Part shown: piece by piece, positions 29,460-38,040 of the stretch
How positions within the stretch are numbered: position 1 is the stretch's first letter
How the letters are laid out: the number at the start of each line of letters is the position of its first letter
Source of the DNA: GCA-2697345 sp045565015
GTDB lineage: Bacteria > Pseudomonadota > Alphaproteobacteria > Rhodobacterales > Rhodobacteraceae
Reading direction: 5' to 3'
DNA: 64,000 nt
NCBI GenBank assembly: GCA_045565015.1
Contig: JBJLGD010000028.1
Location: 68,694-132,693, forward strand
Position numbers and translations under genes: made by a program
The notes under the pieces: generated by a model
Seen by the model: the letters and a program-made list of their open reading frames with translations, nothing else
Databases searched by the model: none
Told to the model about the DNA's origin: nothing

Positions 29460-30569
29460 TTAACTATCACTTTGCTTTCGTTCGCTCGACATTTGATTAA
29501 AAATATTTACTAGCTGTGTTTCAATGCTTCTAAGCCGCATTCGACTCTCAGCGTCGGAACTATTATCTTGCTTTTTGTCATAGCTTAACTGATCTATAAG
29601 ATTTTCCTGACTTTGAGCCACCCTTTTCAAGGCTGAGCCGACGTCATCTGATTGATCAATCCTCTCAATCAATCTAAGTACTGTTTCAACCATCTTGTCA
29701 GCGCGTTCATCATTTTGTTTCCTTGAGTTTTCTAGATTATCTAAAAAATCATCAAATCTCGCATTCTGTTCGATTATATGGTTTAGGATAGGAACAAGTT
29801 CAGAATTTACTTGAGGTATTACGTCTCCTTCGTTACCCGCAAAAGAAAATTTTGTAACTGACGATAGCCATTCCTCCATTTGACGATAAAACCGATTCTG
29901 CCCGTGTCCCGCAAAAAGTTCCAACAATCCAACGACAAGGGAACCTGCTAGGCCAAGCAATGATGATGAAAAAGCCGTACCCATCCCAGCTAACTGACTC
30001 TCTAATCCATTCATTAATTTGGCAAAGACTTCAACACCACTTTCCCCTTCCTCAGGGTTCAGAGACCTTATCGTATCCACCACTCCTGGAATTGTTATAG
30101 CCAGTCCGTAAAAAGTTCCTAAAAGCCCTAAAAAAATTAGCAAATTAATGACATACCTAGTTATATCTCTTGACTCGTCCATTCGCGTTGCAACGGAGTC
30201 CAATATTGTTCTTGCAGAAGCGGATGTTACTTTCATCTTGTAACCACCTGCATTCAAAACTGCTGCTAGAGAGGCTAAAAGCCTTGGAGTTCTACTTGAA
30301 ATATATTCAGTTTCATTTTGAGCTACTTTTTTGATCCAAGATACTGAAGACATAAGCTGAGTCACTTGCCAAAAGCACGCTACAACTCCAAAGAGAAAAA
30401 CAATAAATATAAGACCATTCAGATAGAGATTTGCCAAGAAAACAGGCGCTAATTGCGGATATATAGTATATCCACCTAACCCAGTTAATACTAAAACAGA
30501 AAGCATGAATAGTACTTGACGCATGGGGCCGGTAAAATCTAAACCTTTATCTTCTCCGAAACCTTTCAT
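29460..30569 (-). CDS. MotA/TolQ/ExbB-family proton channel protein
   Basis: A 369-residue polytopic protein of the MotA/TolQ/ExbB family. Hydrophobic segments are near residues 17-38, 50-72, 138-160 and 193-220. The third contains LLIFLGLLGTFYGLAITIPG, the family's conserved pore helix motif, and the fourth TAFSSSLLGLAGSLVVGLLE. After residue ~260 the protein becomes a charged, probably coiled-coil cytoplasmic tail. It precedes the OmpA-type partner on the same strand. Such pairs use the proton gradient to drive rotation or force transfer. The specific task is unknown. Confidence 0.85.
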   Translation of the reverse strand: MKGFGEDKGLDFTGPMRQVLFMLSVLVLTGLGGYTIYPQLAPVFLANLYLNGLIFIVFLFGVVACFWQVTQLMSSVSWIKKVAQNETEYISSRTPRLLASLAAVLNAGGYKMKVTSASARTILDSVATRMDESRDITRYVINLLIFLGLLGTFYGLAITIPGVVDTIRSLNPEEGESGVEVFAKLMNGLESQLAGMGTAFSSSLLGLAGSLVVGLLELFAGHGQNRFYRQMEEWLSSVTKFSFAGNEGDVIPQVNSELVPILNHIIEQNARFDDFLDNLENSRKQNDERADKMVETVLRLIERIDQSDDVGSALKRVAQSQENLIDQLSYDKKQDNSSDAESRMRLRSIETQLVNIFNQMSSERKQSDS

Positions 30570-30711
30570 TCTTATACCTTCTCAAAATCAACCTTAGATA
30601 ATTCATTGTAAATGCAGAGCGCTATTTTTCCAAGTTTATTATAAATATCTTTTAGTTAAAGAACTAGTAACTTATAGAACATTGATAAATATAATAAAAA
30701 AAGAAGTTTCT

Positions 30712-31677
30712 ATGCGTTTACTTTTAATACTTACATCACTGTTGGCACTAATTTGGTCCGGTTATTGGATAGTTTTTTCAGTAAAATTGAAATCTGAGGT
30801 ATCAGATTTCTTGGAGAGCTATAACTCTGAAGAGCGCTTGATAGATTACTCAAATATTTCTATCAAGGGTTTTCCTAACCGCTTTGACATAACGGTTAAC
30901 GAACTTAACATTAAAAATGAAGACTCGAAAATCAACTGGTTTCTACCCTATTTTCAAATACTTTCTCTTAGCTATAAACCAAACCATTTAATTTTAGTTT
31001 TCCCCAACACACAAATACTGCAAAATGGTAAGAATAAGATCATTTTTAATTCAAACGAAATGTTAGCTAGTTTAAGTTTTATGGACTATAAATTTTCTGA
31101 ATTAGATCAGTTCATACTAAGTATTGAAAATTCCGAAATTAAAGCATCTGAACGCATAATACTAAATACCACTGCGTTAAATTTTGCAATTAAACAAAGC
31201 AAAACTCTTGAAGGCGATTATCATCTTGGTTTCAGAGGGAATAACATTAAATTGAATACAACAGAAACAAATAATGAATATAAATTATTAGAAAATAATT
31301 TGAATCTCGTTTTACACGCAGAAATAACTCTCGAAGAATTATATAGTTTTTCTAATAAAAAGATGCCAAAGATTAAAACTTTAAACATCAAAGCTCTAGA
31401 TCTCAAGTCGTCTAATTTTAACTTTACTGGTACTGGAAAAGCTTTTTTCAATAATAATATTTTAGAAGACGGTATTTTGAACATCAAAATTGAAAATTGG
31501 AGAAGTTTTTTAAATACGCCACTTCAAAATAACGGTAAATTCATACTGGGTCTAGAGCTTATTGAAACAATTACTGGGAACGATGAAATATTAGATTTGA
31601 ACTTAAAAATAGAAGATGGAAATGTATACCTCGGACCAGTCTTTATTGGTAGTTTAGAAAATATGCTAAAACAATAA
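30712..31677 (+). CDS. DUF2125 family periplasmic or membrane-anchored protein
   Basis: A protein of about 321 residues in the DUF2125 family of alphaproteobacteria. An N-terminal hydrophobic helix (MRLLLILTSLLALIWSGYWI) acts as signal or anchor, followed by ISIKGFPNRFDITVNEL and FLPYFQILSLSYKPNHLI, the two family hallmarks. I chose the ATG at 30712, which has AAGAAG upstream, over an in-frame TTG at 30682. The rest is beta-rich and lipid-transport-like (AsmA-resembling) in appearance, but that is a guess. It is very AT-rich. It converges on tyrA, its usual neighbour. Confidence 0.78.
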   Translation: MRLLLILTSLLALIWSGYWIVFSVKLKSEVSDFLESYNSEERLIDYSNISIKGFPNRFDITVNELNIKNEDSKINWFLPYFQILSLSYKPNHLILVFPNTQILQNGKNKIIFNSNEMLASLSFMDYKFSELDQFILSIENSEIKASERIILNTTALNFAIKQSKTLEGDYHLGFRGNNIKLNTTETNNEYKLLENNLNLVLHAEITLEELYSFSNKKMPKIKTLNIKALDLKSSNFNFTGTGKAFFNNNILEDGILNIKIENWRSFLNTPLQNNGKFILGLELIETITGNDEILDLNLKIEDGNVYLGPVFIGSLENMLKQ

Positions 31678-31681
31678 ATCT

Positions 31682-32602
31682 TTATCTTTTAACTCTTCCA
31701 AAATCGGGCGCATCAGTATCTTGTCCAGCTTCAATTACTCCACGCCTTATTTCGCGAGTTCGGGTGAAATATTTATGTAGGAGATCACCATCTCCAGTTC
31801 GTATAGCCCGCTGAAGAGCAAAAAGTTCTTCCGTGAAACGGCCTAAAATCTCTAATGTAGCCTCTTTGTTGGATAAAAAAACATCTCGCCACATTGTCGG
31901 GTCTGAAGCAGCAATTCTTGTGAAATCTCTAAAGCCCGCTGCTGAGTATTTTACCACTTCACTATCTGTAACCCGTCGCAAATCATCTGCAACCCCTACC
32001 ATAGTATAGGCAATCAAATGTGGTGCATGAGACGTTACAGCTAAAACTAGATCATGATGATCTGGATCCATAAGCTCAACATTTGCTCCCATCGATGACC
32101 AAAGTGTCTTGAGTTTCTCCAGTCTAACTAATTCATGATTTTTTACATTTTCTGGTGTCAGTAAGCACCATCTATTATCAAATAACTCGGCAAACCCCGC
32201 CTCTGGTCCAGATTGTTCAGTACCAGCAATTGGATGACCTGGAATAAAAAGTACTTCGTCAGAAACATACGGCATTACTTCATCTATAACCGCTCTTTTA
32301 GTTGACCCAACATCTGTCAGAGTAGAACCAATCTTCATCTCACTTGATATTTCTTTTACAACGTCACTCATTGCACCTACCGGGACACACAAAATAACCA
32401 AATCCGCATCCTTTACCGCATTTTTAGGATTATCATATACTTGGTCACAAATACCCAAAGCCTTAGCTTTTTCTCGTGTTTCGTTAGACCTTGAGTAGCC
32501 TACAATTTCATTTGCAAGTTCACCCCGCCGTATAGCATGCGAAATGGAAGATGCTATTAAGCCTAAACCAACTAACGCTACTTTATTATAGATTTCAGTC
32601 AT
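31682..32602 (-). CDS. tyrA: Prephenate/arogenate dehydrogenase
   Basis: A 306-residue NAD(P)-dependent dehydrogenase for tyrosine synthesis, of the TyrA/TyrC cyclohexadienyl type. The Rossmann loop is VGLGLIASSISHAIRR, followed by LTDVGSTKRAVID and the catalytic region IPGHPIAGTEQSGPEAG, whose His is the conserved catalytic residue. TSHAPHLIAYTM lies in the helical domain. It is not fused to chorismate mutase. The hisC gene that often precedes it in alphaproteobacteria is absent. Confidence 0.93.
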   Translation of the reverse strand: MTEIYNKVALVGLGLIASSISHAIRRGELANEIVGYSRSNETREKAKALGICDQVYDNPKNAVKDADLVILCVPVGAMSDVVKEISSEMKIGSTLTDVGSTKRAVIDEVMPYVSDEVLFIPGHPIAGTEQSGPEAGFAELFDNRWCLLTPENVKNHELVRLEKLKTLWSSMGANVELMDPDHHDLVLAVTSHAPHLIAYTMVGVADDLRRVTDSEVVKYSAAGFRDFTRIAASDPTMWRDVFLSNKEATLEILGRFTEELFALQRAIRTGDGDLLHKYFTRTREIRRGVIEAGQDTDAPDFGRVKR

Positions 32603-32708
32603 ATCTCTTACTCATCAATAATTGTTAATCCTATTTCAATTTTTACATAGTCGCTTTTGGTTTCCATCAGTTGGTCTACAACAATATTACATTGCACTTT
32701 AAACTGGT

Positions 32709-34889
32709 CTATAAGAAATTATAAGGATCAATATCAATTTTAATTTTTACACCTTTTATAGTTTTAGATTTTAAAACCCACTCTCTCAGCGGTTTCTGTA
32801 CTGAGGTTTTCAAATCAGCTTTAACTAACATTCTATTTCTATACATGCCTTTTATCCGTGATATTGGCGCTGGTGCAGGGCCAAAAACTTGTATACCCAA
32901 AGCTCGAAGCGTACAAACGTTCTTCAATAAAACTCTTCCTACTTCCTCGACTTTTTTAAGATCAACACCAGATATAATAATACTAACGAAGCGCCCAAAA
33001 GGGGGGACTTTCGCCTTTTCTCTATCGTTTGCTTCGAGTTTCCAAAAGTCTTCTAAGTCTGAATCAACGATTGCCTTTATCACTCTATGATCCGGTTGAT
33101 AGGTTTGAATAAACGTCTCTCCAGCTTTAATATCACGGCCAGCTCTTCCTGAAACTTGACTAATCATCTGAAATGTCTTTTCAGCGGCTCTCAGATCAGC
33201 TCCTTGCAAGCCTAAGTCTGCGTCAATTACGCCAACCAAAGTCAAATTGGGAAAGTTGTGACCCTTTGCTATAAGTTGCGTACCAACCACTATATCAATC
33301 TCTCCATGCGCTATTTTTGTTAATTGTTCTTTCAAAACTGCGGCTGTTGTTTGTAAATCTGAAGATAAAACAGCTATTTTAGCATCTGAGAAGAGTCTTT
33401 GAACTTCAATTCCTAATCTTTCAATACCAGGACCAATTGCTGATAAGGTCCCCTCACTTCCACAAGCAGCACATTTTTCCGGTATTCGATCAATATTTCC
33501 ACACTGATGACACATTACACGATCTAGCTTTTTATGCTGAACCATTCTACTGTCACATTGATCGCAACTAACCTGTTCTCCACAAGACTGGCAAAGAGTA
33601 ATTGGAGCAAAACCGCGACGATTCAAAAATAGCAGGCTTTGCTCACCTTTAGTCAACCTTACACGAATTTGATCAACTAACGTAGGAGATATCCAATTAC
33701 CTTTTTCAAGTTTTTCTAGTCTCATATCTATAGTTTTGATTTTTGGTATAAGTGCGCCACCGTATCTGAAACTTAATTCCACCCCCAAGTACTTGCCTTT
33801 TTCTACGTTGACCCAGCTTTCTAAGGAAGGGGTAGCAGAAGCTAAGATTACTCTGGCAGAGTTAATTACACCTCTGAGGACTGCCATATCTCTAGCATTA
33901 TAAAGGACCCCATCATCTTGTTTATACGAATGATCATGTTCTTCATCGACTACTATCAAACCGAGGTTTTTAAATGGTAAGAATAAAGCAGATCTTGCTC
34001 CAACAATTAATTGAACATCACCTTTAGATACTGATTTCCAAACTCTACGTCTCTTAGCTAAACTTATTCCTGAATGCCATTCTCCAGGCATAACTCCAAA
34101 TCTTTCTTCGACTCTCGAAAGGAATTCTGAAGTCAAACCAATTTCGGGTAACAGTACCAATGCTTGCTTGTTTTGTTTAATACAATCAGCAATACACTCA
34201 AGATAGACTTCCGTTTTTCCTGAACCGGTAACGCCTTTTAGTAGAATTGCGTTATATCTTATTGATCGCCTTATTTTTTCTACAGCCAGCTTCTGGTCTT
34301 TTGAGAGTTGCTTACCTTTTAATGAAAAATCTAACTTTGGAAATGGCTTATCACGATCATAATAATTAACCCCTAATGCATTAATAGCCTCCAATCCGTA
34401 GACGACTGACGGGCTAACAGTACATTTTTTAGTGATCTCATTTATATTAAACTGCAAGTCTGCGTTAAGTTTCATAAACTCAAGAACTTTTTTCCTTGCA
34501 AGAGTTAATCTCTTAATTTTGTCAGTTGTAAATGAGTATTTTTTTTCAAAATTTATTTCAGAATCTAATTTATTTACCCTAGTTATTAATCTAAAAACCG
34601 CAGAAAGTGGCGTTATCGTATAAGATGCAAATCTTTCTATAAATTCGATCATTTCTAAATTTATCGGATTGAAATCCAGTATTTTTTCTATTTTCTTAAC
34701 TTTATGTCTAGAAAGCTGATCACGATTGACGCTCCACACAACTCCCATGACAACTCTATTTCCTAACGGGACCAAAACAAATGTTCCCAAATCACATCCC
34801 TGGTGAGGAACTTTATAGGCTAACATTTTACCAATCGGCTCCGTCGTCAAGACACTCACTATTTCATCATTTTTAAATTTTTTTTCCAT
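32709..34889 (-). CDS. priA: Primosomal protein N' (PriA helicase)
   Basis: A 726-residue replication-restart helicase. The superfamily-2 motor has Walker A GVTGSGKTEVYLE at about 219-231 and the DEEH box VVDEEHDHSYKQ. The inserted zinc-binding region carries pairs CQSCGEQVSCDQC and CHQCGNIDRIPEKCAACG. Motif VSGRAGRD is present near the second motor domain. PriA reloads DnaB at stalled forks. It is divergent from fsa with 63 bp between starts, a common alphaproteobacterial pairing. Confidence 0.96.
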   Translation of the reverse strand: MEKKFKNDEIVSVLTTEPIGKMLAYKVPHQGCDLGTFVLVPLGNRVVMGVVWSVNRDQLSRHKVKKIEKILDFNPINLEMIEFIERFASYTITPLSAVFRLITRVNKLDSEINFEKKYSFTTDKIKRLTLARKKVLEFMKLNADLQFNINEITKKCTVSPSVVYGLEAINALGVNYYDRDKPFPKLDFSLKGKQLSKDQKLAVEKIRRSIRYNAILLKGVTGSGKTEVYLECIADCIKQNKQALVLLPEIGLTSEFLSRVEERFGVMPGEWHSGISLAKRRRVWKSVSKGDVQLIVGARSALFLPFKNLGLIVVDEEHDHSYKQDDGVLYNARDMAVLRGVINSARVILASATPSLESWVNVEKGKYLGVELSFRYGGALIPKIKTIDMRLEKLEKGNWISPTLVDQIRVRLTKGEQSLLFLNRRGFAPITLCQSCGEQVSCDQCDSRMVQHKKLDRVMCHQCGNIDRIPEKCAACGSEGTLSAIGPGIERLGIEVQRLFSDAKIAVLSSDLQTTAAVLKEQLTKIAHGEIDIVVGTQLIAKGHNFPNLTLVGVIDADLGLQGADLRAAEKTFQMISQVSGRAGRDIKAGETFIQTYQPDHRVIKAIVDSDLEDFWKLEANDREKAKVPPFGRFVSIIISGVDLKKVEEVGRVLLKNVCTLRALGIQVFGPAPAPISRIKGMYRNRMLVKADLKTSVQKPLREWVLKSKTIKGVKIKIDIDPYNFL

Positions 34890-34952
34890 TACACTTTCTG
34901 CTCTATAAAAAATACTTTAGAAGTATAATTGAACTAAGCAAAGGTTATAAAA

Positions 34953-35606
34953 ATGAAATTCTTTATAGATACCGCCGAAATTGATGACATCATCGAACTA
35001 AACTCACTGGGTATAGTGGATGGTGTAACCACAAATCCGTCTCTCATTCTAAAGTCAAACAGACAAATTATCGATGTTATTAAAGCAATCTCTGATATTG
35101 TGGATGGGCCTGTTTCAGCAGAAGTTGTATCCTCAAAAGCAGAAGATATGATCGCCGAAGGGTTAGAACTATTAAAAATTGGAACAAATATAACTGTAAA
35201 GGTTCCGTTAACATGGGAAGGCCTGAAAGCATGCAAAAGATTAAGTAATGAAGGCGCAATGGTTAATGTAACTCTATGCTTTACAGTTAACCAAGCAATA
35301 CTAGCTGCTAAAGCTGGTGCTTCTTTCATATCACCATTTGTAGGTAGACTTGATGATATTAACCTCGATGGGATGGGGTTAATTTCTGATATTCGTCAAG
35401 TATACGATAACTATGATTTCAGTACCGAAATACTAGTTGCATCCATAAGATCTGCTAATCATGTTGCAGAGTCAGCTCTAATCGGTGCTGACATTGTCAC
35501 CATTCCTCCAAAAGTTATTAGGGCTCTAATAAATCACCCTTTGACAGAATCTGGTCTTGAAGCTTTTGATCAAGATTGGGCTAAAACTGGTCAAAAAATT
35601 CTTTAA
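34953..35606 (+). CDS. fsa: Transaldolase-like fructose-6-phosphate aldolase
   Basis: A 217-residue, single-domain transaldolase of the short (TalC/FSA) type. It opens with MKFFIDTAEID and GVTTNPSLI. The Schiff-base lysine is K83 in ITVKVPLT, and FISPFVGRLDDI and ATIPPKV-like VTIPPKVIRAL close the barrel. Family members either cleave fructose-6-phosphate or act as transaldolase in the pentose phosphate pathway; sequence alone does not decide. It precedes DUF484 and xerC on the same strand. Confidence 0.92.
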   Translation: MKFFIDTAEIDDIIELNSLGIVDGVTTNPSLILKSNRQIIDVIKAISDIVDGPVSAEVVSSKAEDMIAEGLELLKIGTNITVKVPLTWEGLKACKRLSNEGAMVNVTLCFTVNQAILAAKAGASFISPFVGRLDDINLDGMGLISDIRQVYDNYDFSTEILVASIRSANHVAESALIGADIVTIPPKVIRALINHPLTESGLEAFDQDWAKTGQKIL

Positions 35607-35637
35607 TAATTAAAATTCTAGTTTGAAAGAATAAAAA

Positions 35638-36339
35638 ATGAAGACTAAAAATGCGGAAATTATTGAAATTAGGAAGAAGGTACTCTCTAATCCAAAAATT
35701 ATTCTTGAAGATATAGAGATTATGAAGGCTCTGGTTGATACTCATGAGAGCGGTATTGGTAGTAATGTAATCGATTTACGAAGTGTTGTCATGAGTCAGC
35801 TCGAAGCTAAAATACAAAAAACAGAAGCAACAAATAAATCTATAGTTGCCGCTGCTTACGAAAATATAACTGGATACGAATTAATCCATAAAGCTGTATT
35901 AACTATACTAGAGGCTCAAAACTTCACTGAACTAGAACTACAATTCTCTCGAAATATTCAATCAATTTTAAAAATAGCTCACATCCACATAATGATTGAA
36001 CAAAATGATACTGAATACAAAATATTAAAAGAAAGCCCCTACATTTCGATTGTTAAACCCAAAGAAGTAATGAAGTATTTAAATACAACCAATAATGATT
36101 ATGAAAAAGATATTATCATGCGAGGAACTGTCAATCCAAATAAAAAGATTTATGGAGAGAAGGCTAATAACATAAAGTCAGAGGCATTAATAAATTTAAA
36201 TTTAGGCAAAAAAACCTCAGGCGCATTATTAATAATGGGATCCACTAATGTGAGTCAATTTGAACCGAAGCAAAGAACTGAATTACTTAGTTTCTTAGGT
36301 GCTGTATTAGAACGGGTTATAAGAGGTTGGTCGATATAA
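35638..36339 (+). CDS. DUF484 family protein
   Basis: A 233-residue DUF484 protein with a predicted GAF-like sensory fold. The N-terminal part has the family's VLSNPKIILEDIEIMKAL and SNVIDLRSVVMSQLEAKI segments. The C-terminal part contains SGALLIMGSTNVSQFEPKQRTELLSFLGAVLERVI, the GAF-like signature. Function is unknown; it sits next to xerC in many proteobacteria. The end overlaps the xerC TTG start by 13 bp, pointing to coupled translation. Confidence 0.85.
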   Translation: MKTKNAEIIEIRKKVLSNPKIILEDIEIMKALVDTHESGIGSNVIDLRSVVMSQLEAKIQKTEATNKSIVAAAYENITGYELIHKAVLTILEAQNFTELELQFSRNIQSILKIAHIHIMIEQNDTEYKILKESPYISIVKPKEVMKYLNTTNNDYEKDIIMRGTVNPNKKIYGEKANNIKSEALINLNLGKKTSGALLIMGSTNVSQFEPKQRTELLSFLGAVLERVIRGWSI

Positions 36340-37262
36340 ATACTTGGAAAAAAGATTACGGCGAGTATATAATTAAGTGGCTAGAGTATATCGGGTCTTT
36401 AGATAATCTAGCTGATAATACCAAAATAGCCTACGAAAGTGATCTAAAACAATTTTTTAATTTTTTGGGAGATCGTTCAGAAAGTTTTAGTAAACTGATC
36501 GAACCAAATAGCGTAACTACTTCTGACATGCGAGCTTGGCTTTCTACTGAAAGGAAGAAAGGTACTACTTCACGATCATTAGCTAGAAAACTTTCAGCCG
36601 TTAAACGTTTTTTTGAATGGTTTTCAGAACGAGAGAGTTTTGATGCGTCAGCTGTCTTATCGGTGAAACCAATAAAATTTCAAAAAAAACTACCTAGACC
36701 AATCACAAAAAGTTCGGCAACAAACTTACTATCCATTGTAAAAGACTTTTCTAATTTAAACTGGGTTGCTTCTAGGGATACAGCACTTATGACACTTCTG
36801 TACGGATGCGGTTTGCGAATTTCTGAAGCCCTGGCCATACAAAAAAAACAAGTTCCACTAAATGATGTACTTAGAATTATTGGAAAGGGTCAAAAAGAAC
36901 GTTTAGTACCAGTTCTACCTATTGTGCAGGAAAGTATTGATCAGTATTTGGAACTTTTACCCTTCAAACTCTCACCAAGTGAATCAATATTTCGAGGTCT
37001 CAGGGGTGGAGTACTAAACCCTAGGTTAGTGTCTAGGTTAATAGAGAACGCAAGAAATGCACTAGGTTTACCTGAAAGTACTACTCCTCACGCGATGAGA
37101 CACTCTTTTGCAACCCATCTTCTTGAGGCAGGCGGAGATTTAAGAACTATCCAAGAGCTTCTTGGTCACGCTTCCTTGTCGACCACACAGACATATACAG
37201 CAATTGACACAACTCAAATAATGAAAGTTTATAACAAGACCCACCCATTAAAGGATGGTTAA
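36327..37262 (+). CDS. xerC: Tyrosine recombinase XerC
   Basis: A 311-residue tyrosine recombinase that resolves chromosome dimers at dif with XerD. The catalytic set is present: Arg in YGCGLRISEAL, Lys in IIGKGQKERLVP, HxxR in HAMRHSFATHLL, His in LLGHASLSTT, and the nucleophile Tyr in TQTYTAI. The N-terminal core-binding domain is complete. The start is a TTG inside the end of the DUF484 gene; no closer ATG fits the family start. Because it lies in a housekeeping cluster without integron or phage genes, XerC is the right call rather than a mobile integrase. Confidence 0.92.
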   Translation: MVDINTWKKDYGEYIIKWLEYIGSLDNLADNTKIAYESDLKQFFNFLGDRSESFSKLIEPNSVTTSDMRAWLSTERKKGTTSRSLARKLSAVKRFFEWFSERESFDASAVLSVKPIKFQKKLPRPITKSSATNLLSIVKDFSNLNWVASRDTALMTLLYGCGLRISEALAIQKKQVPLNDVLRIIGKGQKERLVPVLPIVQESIDQYLELLPFKLSPSESIFRGLRGGVLNPRLVSRLIENARNALGLPESTTPHAMRHSFATHLLEAGGDLRTIQELLGHASLSTTQTYTAIDTTQIMKVYNKTHPLKDG

Positions 37263-37330
37263 AAAACTAAATGTAAACTAAACTATTCAAAGTAATTAAA
37301 ATAAAACGAATTCGTATCAAAGAAAGATCA

Positions 37331-38030
37331 ATGGATATTAAAATTAAGGCATTATTAGTACACTTTCTTACCGCATCTGGTGCTGTTTTTGCTATGTTAG
37401 CAATGTTAGCAGCTGTGGATGAAGAATGGTCATTAATGTTTGTGTGGTTAGTAGTGGCGTTTGCGGTGGATGGAATCGACGGTCCCTTAGCTAGAAAATA
37501 CAATGTCCAAGACAACGCATCAAATTTTGATGGTGTTCTTCTCGATTTAATTATTGATTATTTGACTTATGTGTTCATCCGGCGTTTGCATTATTTAAGT
37601 CTGGGCTATTTGAGGGATGGACTGGCTGGTTCGTGATAATAATAATAACGTTTGCTAGCGCTCTGTACTTTGCAGATAATCGAATGAAAACAAAAGATAA
37701 TTCTTTTCCGGTTTTCCAGGCTGCTGGAATATGGTCGCGGTAGTTATATTTGCTCTCGAACCCAATTTTTGGATAATTTTAGTTTTAGTTTCGTGCTTGG
37801 CTACTGCGATGTTTTTACCATTAAAGTTTGTACATCCTGTCAGAACTTTAAGATGGAGATCAATTACATTGCCAATTACTTTATTTTGGACCTTTTTTGC
37901 GGGTTGGGCAGCCTGGGTTGATTTTGATCCTAATAGCTGGGCTCACTGGGGTCTTATAATAACGTCAATGTACTTACTCCTGGCTGGAGTGGTACAACAA
38001 TTCACAAGTAAACAGGGTATTAATACATAA
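37331..38030 (+). pseudogene. pcs: Phosphatidylcholine synthase, interrupted by two frameshifts
   Basis: The three parts of a CDP-alcohol phosphotransferase, phosphatidylcholine synthase (choline + CDP-diacylglycerol), lie in three frames. Part one (from 37331) has the catalytic DGIDGPLAR motif and FDGVLLDLIIDYLTYVFI. Adding one base near 37579-37581 restores PAFALFKSG and on to RMKTKDNSF. A second missing base near 37704-37710 restores GFPGCWNMVAVVIFALE, and the final part runs to 38030. About 230 residues with multiple membrane helices result if both are corrected. Both sites are single-base losses, at C2G2 and T4C2 stretches. Either the gene is decayed or the sequence has errors here. Confidence 0.82.
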
Positions 38031-38040
38031 ATTAATTACC

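Noticed and set aside
27419..30569. Zorya-type anti-phage system (ZorA/ZorB) for the MotA/OmpA pair
   Set aside because: No ZorC, ZorD or ZorE-like gene is adjacent, the long tail is on the OmpA partner rather than on the MotA-like one, and the neighbours (clpA, DUF2125, tyrA) are housekeeping genes.
36327..37262. Mobile integrase
   Set aside because: The tyrosine recombinase is in the conserved fsa/DUF484/xerC context, without att repeats, tRNA target or phage genes nearby.
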